This document shows positions 16,109 through 24,703 of a DNA stretch of 43,718 nt, one piece after another. The DNA is taken from assembly GCF_900112825.1 (NCBI RefSeq), contig NZ_FONE01000027.1:1-43718 (forward strand). The letters are read 5' to 3'. This DNA comes from Nitrosomonas sp. Nm166 (GTDB lineage Bacteria > Pseudomonadota > Gammaproteobacteria > Burkholderiales > Nitrosomonadaceae). Positions within the stretch are counted from its first letter, which is position 1. Every line of letters begins with the position of its first letter. The notes beneath the pieces were generated by a model that saw nothing but the letters and a program-made list of their open reading frames with translations, was not told where the DNA came from and did not search any database. Both the position numbers and the translations under genes were made by a program.

Positions 16109-16873
16109 ATGTCAGCAAAAGACATACTTAACGAATTGGTTGTGGCAGCGTATAAACTGAAAGGCGGGTATGCAGGTATACAGGTAAGAGATCAGCGCAT
16201 ACTCCTTTCAATCGACCACTTGCGTACGTTGAAGCGAGCCAGAACTTACTCCATCAAAGAGCCAGATACCCTGGATTGGTTAGATAGCTTTGAACCAGGT
16301 TCATGTTATTTTGATATCGGTGCCAATATCGGCCAGTATTCCTTATATCCGGCTAAGAAATATGGTGACAAGATTCAGGTGTATGCGTTTGAACCGCAAA
16401 GCAACAACTACTATGCGCTCAACAAAAATATTTTTTTGAATAATCTGGGAAAAAATATTTTATCGTATTGTGTTGCGGTATCCGGTCAAAGTGAGTTTTC
16501 CAAATTGTACATCCCCAAATTTATTCCGGGCGGGAACCGATCGCAATTTGGTCATGAAGACATCGAGAATATGAAAATGTCGGCGACGCATGTCCAGGGT
16601 ATGTTTGGTGTGACTTTGGATGATTTGTGCGGTAAGTGGAAATTTCCCTGTCCGAATTATATGAAGATCGACGTCGATGGCATAGAAATCTCCATTCTTA
16701 AAGGCGCAGCATCCGTGTTGGCGAACCCTGCATTGAAATCTGTTATCGTTGAGCTGGGTACCGATGAGGAACAGAATCAAGCGATTGATTTAATGAAACA
16801 GGCAGGTCTTGAAGTCAAGCAAAGATCAACCAGAAACTGGGGAGAAGCGTATCTGATTTTTGCAAGAGCTTAA
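16109..16873 (+). CDS. FkbM-family methyltransferase
   Basis: FkbM-type SAM-dependent O-methyltransferase, 254 residues. The SAM loop is FDIGANIGQYSLYPA (about 69-83), followed by VYAFEPQSNNYYALNKN. Later VTLDDLC and NYMKIDVDGIEISILKGA are the family hallmarks, ending with SVIVELG. These enzymes often methylate hydroxyls of surface sugars. It sits five bases before a glycosyltransferase, so its substrate is probably a glycan residue or its precursor. Confidence 0.9.
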   Translation: MSAKDILNELVVAAYKLKGGYAGIQVRDQRILLSIDHLRTLKRARTYSIKEPDTLDWLDSFEPGSCYFDIGANIGQYSLYPAKKYGDKIQVYAFEPQSNNYYALNKNIFLNNLGKNILSYCVAVSGQSEFSKLYIPKFIPGGNRSQFGHEDIENMKMSATHVQGMFGVTLDDLCGKWKFPCPNYMKIDVDGIEISILKGAASVLANPALKSVIVELGTDEEQNQAIDLMKQAGLEVKQRSTRNWGEAYLIFARA

Positions 16874-16878
16874 TCTGT

Positions 16879-17904
16879 ATGGATGAATCGGCCTCACCGT
16901 CTATTGATGTCATTATTCCTGTTTATAATGCGCCAGAGCAGACAGGGCGTTGTATTGACTCAGTTATTGCTCATCTTGGTCAATTGATAGGAACTATTTA
17001 TATTCAAGACGATGCATCGGGCGCTGAAACCCGTGCGATGCTCAATCGTCTGCCTTATCAGCAGATTCATATTTATCATGCGCCGCAGAATCAAGGGTAT
17101 GGGAAATCGGTAAACGAAGCAGTGGCGCGTTCTAATGCTGATCTGGTGCTGGTGCTCAATTCAGATACTGAGATTTGTGAAAATTTCCTGCCATTATTAT
17201 GCAGGGCACTTGCAGATGATCCAGAATTGGCAGTTATCAGTCCCGCGCATGATAATTTTTTCAAGTGTGAAGCCGATCGCTATCAACGGCAGTCGGGCGG
17301 CTATATTGCTACTTATCGCTTTAAAGGTTATGCCTTCCTGATTCGGCGTAATCTGTTTGTTGCAATGGGTGGATTTGATACGCAATTCGGCCGCGGTTAT
17401 TTTGAAGATATCGATCTGGGGCGCCGACTCGATCAGCAAGGGTGGCACATGGGCGTGCATCCGGACACTCATATCCATCATGAAGGCGGGGCATCGTTTG
17501 GACGCGGACGAGCGTATCGCGCATTAGTGCAACGTAATCGCGCACTGTATCTTTCGCGTTATCCTGAAGCACGTCAAAATATTCTGCTGATCTCAGGTCA
17601 ATATACATTGGCTGATCTACCGGCTCAGCTTGCTGATGCAATCGAGCATGTGTTGCGGCAAGGTGGAGGTATTTATTGGTTGACGCCATTGCCATTATCA
17701 CGGTTATCGTGTCTGCAAATGCGCAACAGTCCGGCCAGCGTCAAAATGATCATGCGACTGATGTTGCGTGGCTGGTTCCGCGAGGACAAGCGCATTACCG
17801 GGGTTTGGATATTGCCGGGAGTCTCAGGTTTGCTGCGCACGCTGTTAGCCTTCTTTGTCCATATGCGTAAACTACAAGTCCAAAAGTGGAATAGCGTAGC
17901 CTGA
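16879..17904 (+). CDS. Family 2 glycosyltransferase
   Basis: GT-A-fold family 2 glycosyltransferase, 341 residues, resembling rhamnosyltransferase-like enzymes of O-antigen clusters. Residues about 7-130 hold DVIIPVYNAPEQ, QDDASGAET, NQGYGKSVNEAV and LVLNSDTE, where the last provides the metal-binding DxD-like site. The second half of the domain has GRGYFEDIDLGRRL with the catalytic-base ED pair, and HHEGGASFG. The C-terminal 100 residues are extra and of unknown role. Donor sugar cannot be assigned. Confidence 0.9.
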   Translation: MDESASPSIDVIIPVYNAPEQTGRCIDSVIAHLGQLIGTIYIQDDASGAETRAMLNRLPYQQIHIYHAPQNQGYGKSVNEAVARSNADLVLVLNSDTEICENFLPLLCRALADDPELAVISPAHDNFFKCEADRYQRQSGGYIATYRFKGYAFLIRRNLFVAMGGFDTQFGRGYFEDIDLGRRLDQQGWHMGVHPDTHIHHEGGASFGRGRAYRALVQRNRALYLSRYPEARQNILLISGQYTLADLPAQLADAIEHVLRQGGGIYWLTPLPLSRLSCLQMRNSPASVKMIMRLMLRGWFREDKRITGVWILPGVSGLLRTLLAFFVHMRKLQVQKWNSVA

Positions 17905-17981
17905 GATTGCGGAAAATCCGATAATCGCTGTGCTTAGAGTGTTAGGCTTAGAGGAAATTTTAAGATACCAATCCGTTTTTT

Positions 17982-19169
17982 ATGCAAGCTCACTTTAAAT
18001 GGCAGGAATTGTTGGTCAGATTTGCGCTGGTTTTGATCTGCCTGGGATTCTGGCATAGTGGGTGGAATCTTTTTTCCTTCCCGTTGCTGGCAATAGCCTG
18101 GCTGATGGATGGCGGCTTGCGCCGATTGAATCAGATGGTTAAAGAACCCTTTGTGCAAGCGATTCTTCTGTTAAGTACGCTTTTGCTGTTAGGGTTGTTA
18201 TGGGGTGAGCCACCGGAAGATGGGCGGATGAAATGGTTAAAGTACTACATTCTGCTGCTCTTCATTCCATTATATTCCCTTCTGAATAAAGAACGCTTGC
18301 CATGGGCGACAGGTGCATTACTGACGAGCTATTTTAGCGTTTTAGTTATAGGTATTTATTATTGGCTTGTAAGGGGGGATCAAGGTATCCCGCTACTCGG
18401 AATGTCCTATCTGAGTTTCTCAGCTATGCTCGGGATAGGTGTAGTGGTGGCTACGTCTCTAGCGTGCTTGAGTCAAGCCAGAAAGCTGCAAATTGTGCTG
18501 TGGATTGTAGCGCTTGCGTTGCTGTTTGTTCAGTTTCATCAGAATGGCAGGATTTTCCTGATTGCTACGCTGATAACCGCATTATTTTTGGTTTTCTTAT
18601 GCTTTCAGCTGGAACTTAGAAAATTTATCGGTATTCTACTATTGATGTTTAGCATCACTGCTATTTTCGCCTATAGCAGTCCTGCTTTTCAGGATCGATG
18701 GGCGCAAGTAAAAAGTGACATCGAATTACTGCAACAAGGTGATTACAGTTCCAGTTTAGGCTATCGCCTTGCCATGTGGGATGTCGGTCTGTATGGCATT
18801 GCTGAGCGCCCATTATTGGGTCACGGGACAGGTACGCCTGAGCGCTATTTCGAAAGCGTCATTCTAACGTACAAAAATGGCATTTATAAAAATTTGCCGC
18901 AATTTCAGGAAACTTCCCATTATCATAATGACTGGATTGAGATTGGAATGCACATCGGCATTCTAGGCATGATAACGTTATTATTTCTGCTTTTGAGCTG
19001 GTATCAGATATTTAAGAAAAATCAGCTAGGTATATTAGGGATGGGCTTGGTAAGTTATATTTTTCTGGCTGGGCTTACGGAAACTTTTATCATCTTTAGC
19101 AGAACTCAAGTTTTATTACTAATAATTACCGCAATTGCTATCAGTTGGCAAAAAAGGACACGACGATAA
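17982..19169 (+). CDS. O-antigen ligase/polymerase-like membrane protein
   Basis: Polytopic inner-membrane protein of the Wzy_C/O-antigen ligase superfamily, 395 residues with about ten hydrophobic segments. A periplasmic loop near 270-320 holds LLGHGTGTPERYF and SHYHNDWIEIGMHIGILGM; the H-N-D-W-E pattern after a His is the signature of WaaL/Wzy-type enzymes. It would attach a lipid-linked glycan to lipid A-core or polymerise it. The ribosome site is poor: the nearest GAGG lies about 30 bases before ATG 17982, and an in-frame stop at 17961 limits the start. Confidence 0.82.
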   Translation: MQAHFKWQELLVRFALVLICLGFWHSGWNLFSFPLLAIAWLMDGGLRRLNQMVKEPFVQAILLLSTLLLLGLLWGEPPEDGRMKWLKYYILLLFIPLYSLLNKERLPWATGALLTSYFSVLVIGIYYWLVRGDQGIPLLGMSYLSFSAMLGIGVVVATSLACLSQARKLQIVLWIVALALLFVQFHQNGRIFLIATLITALFLVFLCFQLELRKFIGILLLMFSITAIFAYSSPAFQDRWAQVKSDIELLQQGDYSSSLGYRLAMWDVGLYGIAERPLLGHGTGTPERYFESVILTYKNGIYKNLPQFQETSHYHNDWIEIGMHIGILGMITLLFLLLSWYQIFKKNQLGILGMGLVSYIFLAGLTETFIIFSRTQVLLLIITAIAISWQKRTRR

Positions 19170-19225
19170 TTATTTACCGTTTTAAACAAATCTTCAGAAC
19201 AGAGTATGAATAGCAGGGAATATTT

Positions 19226-20221
19226 GTGGTCGAGAACAATAAGATAGCGCAACCCGATCAGATTGGTGTGGAAGCTAAGTCTGTCTGCTATTTATGTGGC
19301 AAGCATGGCATATTATTTTATCGCAATCTTGTAGATTGCCTTTTTGGCGCACCAGGTAAATGGACTTTTAGAAAATGCTCTGATCCCGAGTGTGGTCTTA
19401 TCTGGCTTGACCCAAGGCCAACGTTAGCTGAGATCGGTAAGGCTTACCGCACTTACTATACGCATGGTCAAGCAAATAATGCGCAACAAACACGACCAGC
19501 GCGTATAGCCCGCACCATTTTGCATACAATGAGCATCTTTTTATTGGGTTTACGTGCTGAGCGTCGGCGTTATAAATGCATGTATCTGGACCAGATTCCG
19601 TCGGGACGGTTGCTGGAAGTTGGCTGCGGTAGCGGAAAAAGATTGGTGCGGCTACAGGCACTGGGTTGGGATGTTACGGGGCAGGAAATTGATCCAGTAG
19701 CCGCCGAGCATGTGCGTAAAGTAAAAGGTATTGATGTGCATGTGGGACCGCTTGAAACAATGGAGGTGGCGGAGAAATATGATGCAGTGATCATGAGTCA
19801 TGTCATTGAACATGTGCACGATCCGATTGCCTTATTGGCCACTTGCCGCAATCATATGCTGAAAGAAAATGGCTTGTTAGTATTGTTGACTCCTAATGCG
19901 GAAAGCTATGGACATCATAAGTTTGGTGCAACTTGGCGCGGCCTTGAGCCGCCGAGGCATCTGCATCTGTTTACCTGTAAGACACTGATCCAAATTTCAC
20001 AAAAAGCAGGCTTTCATCGTCAGCACTGCTGGACTACGCCGGTTGGTGCTGATGGAATTGGTCAAAGCAGTTCACTATCAGCTGAAACTATTAAACAGGG
20101 GCATCTCTTGATCACTACGTGTGATGTTCTGAGGGGATTCTGGTTTCAGATTGCTGCAAGCTTGGTTTTTTTAACAGACAAGAATTCGGGTGAAGAATGT
20201 GTATTGATGGCTACCAAGTGA
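19226..20221 (+). CDS. SAM-dependent methyltransferase with N-terminal Cys motif
   Basis: Class I methyltransferase, 331 residues, starting at GTG with AGGGA at 19215-19219 as ribosome site. Residues about 21-60 form a Cys-rich segment (CYLCGKHG...FRKCSDPECGL), probably a zinc-binding knuckle as in many glycan-cluster methyltransferases. The SAM domain follows with LLEVGCGSGKRLVRL, GQEIDPVA and MSHVIEHVHDP. A late segment GLEPPRHLHLF is typical of the methyltransferase 23 group. The target is unknown; the setting suggests modification of a sugar. Confidence 0.85.
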   Translation: MVENNKIAQPDQIGVEAKSVCYLCGKHGILFYRNLVDCLFGAPGKWTFRKCSDPECGLIWLDPRPTLAEIGKAYRTYYTHGQANNAQQTRPARIARTILHTMSIFLLGLRAERRRYKCMYLDQIPSGRLLEVGCGSGKRLVRLQALGWDVTGQEIDPVAAEHVRKVKGIDVHVGPLETMEVAEKYDAVIMSHVIEHVHDPIALLATCRNHMLKENGLLVLLTPNAESYGHHKFGATWRGLEPPRHLHLFTCKTLIQISQKAGFHRQHCWTTPVGADGIGQSSSLSAETIKQGHLLITTCDVLRGFWFQIAASLVFLTDKNSGEECVLMATK

Positions 20222-20260
20222 TTTATCAGATATTAATTATTTATTACTGAGGAAAATAGA

Positions 20261-20944
20261 ATGAAGGATATACGATCGCCAGATAAAGATAATTCAGGCA
20301 TTCTTATTCCAGTCAATCCAGCAATTGAAAATTATATGTGGAGTTTGGTAAATCAAACTGGTCATCCTGTTTTAATTGAGATGGAAGAATTTGCGAAACT
20401 AAGAAATTTTCCCATTGTTAATCGCTTGGTTGGCATTTTTCTTGAAACTCAGGCAAAAATGATTAACGCAAAGCGTGTATTTGAGTTTGGTAGTGGTTAT
20501 GGTTATTCGGCCTACTGGTTTGCCAGAGCTGTAAGGAATGATGGATGTGTCATCTGTAGCGATAGTGATCCAGTCAACTGTGAGCGTGCGGAAAAATATC
20601 TTTCTGCAGCTTCTTTATGGCAGCGTACAGAATTTTGTGTTGGCATGGCGCAGGATATCTTTACTCGAACTGATGGCTTATTTGATATTTGTTATAACGA
20701 CGTTGACAAAAGTGCTTATCCTGAAATTTGGCAAATGGCGAAGAATAGAATCCGTTCTGGTGGCCTTTATATTGCTGATAATGTTTTGTGGCATGGTCGT
20801 GTAGCGGTGGAAAATTATACTGATACTGTCTCGGATTCAACTGAGGCAATTATAGAACATAATCGACTGATTTTTAACGATCCAGAATTTGATGCATTTA
20901 TTAATCCAACTCGTGATGGCGTGATTGTGGCAAGAAAAAAATAA
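20261..20944 (+). CDS. O-methyltransferase (caffeoyl-CoA type fold)
   Basis: O-methyltransferase of the cation-dependent type 3 family, 227 residues. Key segments are VFEFGSGYGYSAYWFARAV (SAM loop, about 71-89), ICSDSDPVNCERAE, FDICYNDVDKSAYPE (metal-binding acidic region, with NDVDK in place of the common DADK) and GGLYIADNVLWHGRV. It has a good AGGAAA ribosome site at the end of the 39-base gap. Substrate is unknown; it ends the plus-strand glycan block, so another methyl group on the glycan is a reasonable guess. Confidence 0.86.
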   Translation: MKDIRSPDKDNSGILIPVNPAIENYMWSLVNQTGHPVLIEMEEFAKLRNFPIVNRLVGIFLETQAKMINAKRVFEFGSGYGYSAYWFARAVRNDGCVICSDSDPVNCERAEKYLSAASLWQRTEFCVGMAQDIFTRTDGLFDICYNDVDKSAYPEIWQMAKNRIRSGGLYIADNVLWHGRVAVENYTDTVSDSTEAIIEHNRLIFNDPEFDAFINPTRDGVIVARKK

Positions 20945-21092
20945 TGATAATTGGTAAAGTTTATTGAATATCTGTAAGGCTTACCGGCAATTTTCATGGC
21001 GATATCATCAATTAATTGGTATAGTTATCGCATTTAATTTTCGATGCGTAATTTGCTGTAATTGATTTTTTCAGAAAATATAAGGAAATATT

Positions 21093-21347
21093 ATGCAAAT
21101 TCATGTTTATGATACTTATGTGAAAGCTAAAGATGGGCATACGATGCACTTTGATGTGTTTACGACAGTAAAGGATGATCAGAAAGCTGTTGAATATGCC
21201 AAACAATGGCTTGCTTCAATCGGTGAAGAAAGTGCCGTTGTTACTAGTAGAGAATGCAGTTTTTGTCATAGTCAGAGTGCACCCCCAGAAGTTATCGATG
21301 AGATTAACAAGAACGGATTTTATATTTACAAGATGGAAGGTTGCTAA
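21093..21347 (+). CDS. DUF2024-family protein
   Basis: A short soluble protein of 84 residues matching the DUF2024 family in length and in motifs: MQIHVYDTYVKAKDGHTMHFDV at the start in family style, then TSRECSFCHSQ with a CxxC pair, and a C-terminal GFYIYKMEGC. No function is established for the family. It has its own AAGGAAA ribosome site and a 148-base upstream gap, so it is probably a separate transcription unit. Confidence 0.85.
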   Translation: MQIHVYDTYVKAKDGHTMHFDVFTTVKDDQKAVEYAKQWLASIGEESAVVTSRECSFCHSQSAPPEVIDEINKNGFYIYKMEGC

Positions 21348-21419
21348 CCTGCTGTTAACTGGTTGCTGGCAGTAATTTGGAATGCCTCATGTCAACCGCA
21401 ATTCTGAAGGTTTTTCGAA

Positions 21420-21935
21420 ATGAAGCTCAAAATTAGAAAATTAATAATTTCTAGTGCTATCTTTATGCTGTGTAACCCAGCTCAAGCTACTGAGCCTAAG
21501 CTGATCGGAGAGCACGGCGACTGGACAGCCTATATGTTTATGGAGAACAATAGCAAAGTTTGCTATATGGTTAGCCAGCCTAAAAAGACTTCAGGTAATT
21601 ATACAAAACGAGGCGATGTATTCGCTTTGATTACTCATCGCTCGGCAGAGAAAAGTAAGAATGTTTTTAGTTATATTGCGGGCTATTCCTATAAATCGGG
21701 TAGTGAGGCAACAGTTACAGTTAATAACCAGAATTTCCGGCTATTTACTCAAGATGATTCAGCTTGGGCCTCAGATGAAGCAACCGATAATAAAATTACT
21801 GATGCGATAAAACGTGGAAATTCTCTGGTAGTCAAAGGTGCATCAGCGCGTGGCACAGAAACAGTGGATACGTTTGGATTAAATGGCTCATCAGCTGCTT
21901 ATAAAGCTATTTCAGCCGAATGTGGTGTGAAATAA
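21420..21935 (+). CDS. IalB-like exported protein
   Basis: Exported protein of 171 residues related to invasion-associated locus B. Residues 1-23 form a signal peptide ending in AQA. The mature part shows GDWTAYMF, VCYMVSQPKKTSG, GDVFALITHR, AGYSYKSGSEATV and RGTETVDTFGLNGSSAAY, the usual order in the family. Two Cys (in KVCYM and SAECGVK) could form a disulfide. In Bartonella the family was named for invasion, but free-living proteobacteria carry it widely and its role there is unknown. Confidence 0.88.
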   Translation: MKLKIRKLIISSAIFMLCNPAQATEPKLIGEHGDWTAYMFMENNSKVCYMVSQPKKTSGNYTKRGDVFALITHRSAEKSKNVFSYIAGYSYKSGSEATVTVNNQNFRLFTQDDSAWASDEATDNKITDAIKRGNSLVVKGASARGTETVDTFGLNGSSAAYKAISAECGVK

Positions 21936-22019
21936 ATATATACTCTTACTTATCAAATACTTAAATACTCAAATACTTGGTGTCTGATTAAAAAGCCAGT
22001 GTATGAGTCAGAAAAATTT

Positions 22020-22364
22020 ATGAATGATAAAATCATTATTTATCAGAAACCGACTTGCAGTAAATGTCGAGCAACATTATCGCTACTAAATAATAGTGGT
22101 GAGGAATTTGAGTCAATTAATTATTATGAAACACCTTTAACTGCTGATAAATTGCGGGAATTGATTCAGATGCTCAACATGTCGGCGCATGATATTTTGC
22201 GTAAAGATGAACCGGCAGCGCATAACTTGGACGCTGCCTCGGATGATGAGATTATTAAAGCAATGGTGGAGAATCCGGATTTGATACAGCGCCCCATCGT
22301 GGTGCGTGGCAACAAAGCTAAATTATGTAGACCACCAGAAAATGTCTTGGATTTGCTCAAATAA
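22020..22364 (+). CDS. ArsC-family reductase (glutaredoxin-coupled arsenate reductase type)
   Basis: ArsC-family thioredoxin-fold protein, 114 residues. The N-terminal KPTCSKCRATL holds Cys13, the position of the catalytic Cys, plus Cys16. The Arg residues that hold the oxyanion are present in ILRKDEP, IQRPIVV and KLCRPPENV. I use ATG 22020 and not the in-frame ATG at 21999, because it matches the family N-terminus. No arsR or arsenite pump is adjacent, so arsenate as the real substrate is uncertain. It is followed by a strong terminator. Confidence 0.87.
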   Translation: MNDKIIIYQKPTCSKCRATLSLLNNSGEEFESINYYETPLTADKLRELIQMLNMSAHDILRKDEPAAHNLDAASDDEIIKAMVENPDLIQRPIVVRGNKAKLCRPPENVLDLLK

Positions 22365-22422
22365 AAGAATAAATGCTAACCTGTAACTGTAATTGTAATT
22401 TTTAACTAGGAAAATAACTTTA

Positions 22423-22466
22423 TATAGAAAAAAAACCGTACGTTCTCTTCGTACGGTTTTCTATTT
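22423..22466. terminator. Bidirectional intrinsic terminator
   Basis: An eleven-base stem AAAACCGTACG/CGTACGGTTTT (22432-22442 with 22450-22460) closes a seven-base loop. T runs follow on both strands. It sits between the convergent ArsC-like gene and rplS and would end both transcripts. Confidence 0.92.
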
Positions 22467-22490
22467 TCCAGGATTGTTATTTGTTATTTG

Positions 22491-22913
22491 TTAGGCAGAA
22501 GTTTCTTGTATTGAGTTTTTTTGTTCAGCTGATACCAGCTTTTTATTATTATCAGCACGAGCTGGCAACTTTTCACGGATACGCGCTGACTTACCGGCAC
22601 GATCTCTAAGATAATAAAGTTTTGCGCGACGAACTGCACCGCGACGCTTGACCTCTATATTTGCTATCAATGGTGAGTAGGTTTGGAAAGTACGTTCTAC
22701 ACCTTCTCCACTTGAAATTTTGCGAACTGTGAAGGCTGAATTCAAGCCACGATTGCGTTTGGCTATTACTACGCCTTCATATGCTTGTACACGTTTGCGG
22801 TCTCCCTCAACAACGTTAACGTTTACAACTACTGTATCTCCAGGAGAGAAATCCGGTATATCTTTGTTAAGACGTTTTATTTCTTCAGCTTCTAATTGCT
22901 CAATTAAGTTCAT
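22491..22913 (-). CDS. rplS: Ribosomal protein L19
   Basis: Large-subunit protein L19, 140 residues. Family features are [39 protein letters not shown] sequence at about 22-56 and [13 protein letters not shown] followed by [19 protein letters not shown]. The C-terminal extension after about residue 115 (ending KNSIQETSA) is longer than in E. coli (115 residues), as is common in betaproteobacteria. Last gene of the conserved rpsP-rimM-trmD-rplS operon. Confidence 0.97.
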   Translation of the reverse strand: MNLIEQLEAEEIKRLNKDIPDFSPGDTVVVNVNVVEGDRKRVQAYEGVVIAKRNRGLNSAFTVRKISSGEGVERTFQTYSPLIANIEVKRRGAVRRAKLYYLRDRAGKSARIREKLPARADNNKKLVSAEQKNSIQETSA

Positions 22914-22942
22914 ATTTTTCCTTTTCTTTCCTGTTGTTAATT

Positions 22943-23713
22943 CTACCTGGATTTACAGGATTGTTTAAATTCTTCTAAAAGTTTCTTTTCTTCTATTGTC
23001 ATGCCATGGGCAAATTTTAACTGAAATAAATCAGGCCGTTTTAGCCATGTTTTGCCGAGCGCTTGCTGCAAGCGCCAACGGCGAATATGTGCGTGATTGC
23101 CTGACATGAGTATCTCTGGTACATGACTGCCTTTATACATTTCAGGTCGGGTATAGTGTGGGTAATCCAATAATCCATCTACAAATGAATCCTGCTTTGC
23201 TGATTCCGGGTCGCCTAATGTACCTGGAATTTGTCTAACAATGCAATCAATTAATACCATTGCAGCCAATTCACCACCTGATAATACATAGTCTCCAATA
23301 GAGATTTCCATATCGACTTGACGCATGATTAACCGTTCATCAATGCCTTCATATCGTCCACAGAGTAGAATCAGTCCCGGCAAGGTACTAAGTTGTTTGA
23401 TTAATGTATGATCAAGCCGTTTGCCTTGTGGTGACAGATAAACCACCTTCGGCACTTCAATACCAAGTGCGATTTGCCTTGTTTTAGCTTGAATGATGGC
23501 ATCTTCTAAAGGTTGTGCCATCAACACCATACCTGGCCCTCCGCCATAAGGGCTATCATCTACAGTGCGATAATTGTCGTGGGTAAAGTCACGCGGATTC
23601 CATGTATTAAGCCGAAAGACAGTGTTTCTACTTGCCTTTCCCGTTACACCATATTGAGTAATGGCATTGAACATTTCTGGAAATAGTGTAATGACATCAT
23701 ATTCAAATGGCAT
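22943..23713 (-). CDS. trmD: tRNA (guanine37-N1)-methyltransferase
   Basis: TrmD, 256 residues, methylates N1 of G37 in tRNAs with a G36 and prevents +1 frameshifting. The N-terminus [13 protein letters not shown] is typical. The trefoil-knot SAM site is formed by [24 protein letters not shown] and [14 protein letters not shown]. The proposed catalytic Asp lies in [11 protein letters not shown]. It lies 29 bases before rplS and 12 bases after rimM in the standard operon. Confidence 0.97.
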   Translation of the reverse strand: MPFEYDVITLFPEMFNAITQYGVTGKASRNTVFRLNTWNPRDFTHDNYRTVDDSPYGGGPGMVLMAQPLEDAIIQAKTRQIALGIEVPKVVYLSPQGKRLDHTLIKQLSTLPGLILLCGRYEGIDERLIMRQVDMEISIGDYVLSGGELAAMVLIDCIVRQIPGTLGDPESAKQDSFVDGLLDYPHYTRPEMYKGSHVPEILMSGNHAHIRRWRLQQALGKTWLKRPDLFQLKFAHGMTIEEKKLLEEFKQSCKSR

Positions 23714-23725
23714 TGTTACTCCACC

Positions 23726-24307
23726 TTAATAATCCGTACCCCAATCCACAACGATTCGAGAAAGCTTCAAGTCTACTTTTATAATAACTTGTTCAATAAA
23801 GGGAATGAGGATTTCTTTTTTTTTATTAATGCCTTGTATCCGCAAAACATCATTGGCGCCTGTTTCGAGCAACCCTACAATCTTGCCAAGCGCTTCATTT
23901 TGTAAGTTGATTACATCAGCGCCGATTAAATCATGCCAGTAATAACCGCATTCTCCTTCTTCTGGCAGAACAGGTAGTTGATTTCGTGGAATTGCAATTT
24001 GCATTCCCTTAAGTTTCTGAGCTTGCGTGCGGTCCGTATACTCCTTTAGTTTGGCATGTAAAATACTGCCATTACGTTGTCCCTTAACCACGTGGGCTTC
24101 TTGCCATTCATGGTTTTCTTTGCTGAGCCACCACGATGAGTATTCCATTAATGTATCAATAGATTGAGTGTAAGGGAAAACTTTAACCCAGCCATAAACG
24201 CCAAAAGAGCCAATAACATGTCCCATTACAACCAGAGGAATGCTTGGTTGGCTATTATTGCAAGCCTTAGCTGTTTGCGGATGCTTTATCTTTGTTATTG
24301 GCGGCAA
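23726..24307 (-). CDS. rimM: Ribosome maturation factor RimM
   Basis: RimM, 193 residues as called, assists assembly of the 30S head and binds S19. Segments [50 protein letters not shown] and LIPFIEQVI follow the family order (N-terminal barrel then PRC-barrel). The start at 24307 overlaps the rpsP end by 41 bases. An ATG at 24226 would avoid this but removes residues just before the first conserved strand. The true start is therefore unsettled. Confidence 0.93.
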   Translation of the reverse strand: MPPITKIKHPQTAKACNNSQPSIPLVVMGHVIGSFGVYGWVKVFPYTQSIDTLMEYSSWWLSKENHEWQEAHVVKGQRNGSILHAKLKEYTDRTQAQKLKGMQIAIPRNQLPVLPEEGECGYYWHDLIGADVINLQNEALGKIVGLLETGANDVLRIQGINKKKEILIPFIEQVIIKVDLKLSRIVVDWGTDY

Positions 24308-24539
24308 ATTGTTTAATCAATCGGGTTGCTGTTGCTGATAATTGCGCTCCTTTGGATTGCCAATAAGCAACCCGGTCCAATTGGATTCGCAGCGCTTCTT
24401 CGCTACCGATCGCTCTCGGGTTATAAAAACCAACGCGCTCTATAAATCGACCATCACGCGCGTCACGAGAGTTTGCAACAACCATATTAAAAAACGGACG
24501 CTTCTTGGCACCGCCTCTTGCCAATCTAATAATCACCAT
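24267..24539 (-). CDS. rpsP: Ribosomal protein S16
   Basis: Small-subunit protein S16, 90 residues, with the family N-terminus [20 protein letters not shown], then [14 protein letters not shown] and the conserved [12 protein letters not shown]. First gene of the rpsP-rimM-trmD-rplS operon. A good sigma-70 promoter lies upstream. Confidence 0.97.
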   Translation of the reverse strand: MVIIRLARGGAKKRPFFNMVVANSRDARDGRFIERVGFYNPRAIGSEEALRIQLDRVAYWQSKGAQLSATATRLIKQFAANNKDKASANS

Positions 24540-24583
24540 ATTTTTGCCTATAAGCCTAACATGAAGTCTTCAGAAAATTTTTA

Positions 24584-24613
24584 ATTTTACAGCAATTTCT
24601 TTAGCTTTGACAA
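24584..24613 (-). promoter_or_regulatory. Candidate sigma-70 promoter of the rpsP operon
   Basis: On the minus strand TTGTCA (24613-24608) and TAAAAT (24589-24584) are separated by 18 bases, five of six matches for each hexamer. The -10 ends 44 bases before the rpsP start. Confidence 0.6.
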
Positions 24614-24632
24614 GTAATAAGCTCACTAAATT

Positions 24633-24641
24633 TGTTATGAT
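24633..24641 (+). promoter_or_regulatory. Candidate extended -10 promoter of the glcF-like gene
   Basis: TGTTATGAT matches an extended -10 element (TGn plus TATGAT). A TTGACA at 24607-24612 is too far away (23 bases) to be its normal -35. It lies about 35 bases before the leader cistron and faces away from the rpsP promoter. Confidence 0.4.
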
Positions 24642-24676
24642 TTCATAGTCGGCAGACTAAGCTAAGGGAGAGGAGC

Positions 24677-24703
24677 ATGAATTTTTATAATGAGATTGAT
24701 TAA
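24677..24703 (+). CDS. Eight-codon leader cistron, coupled to the next gene
   Basis: ATG 24677 opens a tiny frame, MNFYNEID, ending in TAA at 24701-24703. The last A of this stop is the first base of the glcF-like ATG (TAATG). A very strong ribosome site, AAGGGAGAGGAG, lies just before the tiny frame, while the glcF-like gene has no good site of its own. The arrangement suggests that ribosomes reach the main gene by termination-reinitiation. No peptide function is implied. Confidence 0.5.
   Translation: MNFYNEID

Noticed and set aside
24607..24641. Classical -35/-10 pair for the glcF-like gene (TTGACA with TATGAT)
   Set aside because: The spacer is 23 bases, too long; the -10 is instead listed as an extended element, and the TTGACA region overlaps the rpsP promoter on the other strand.
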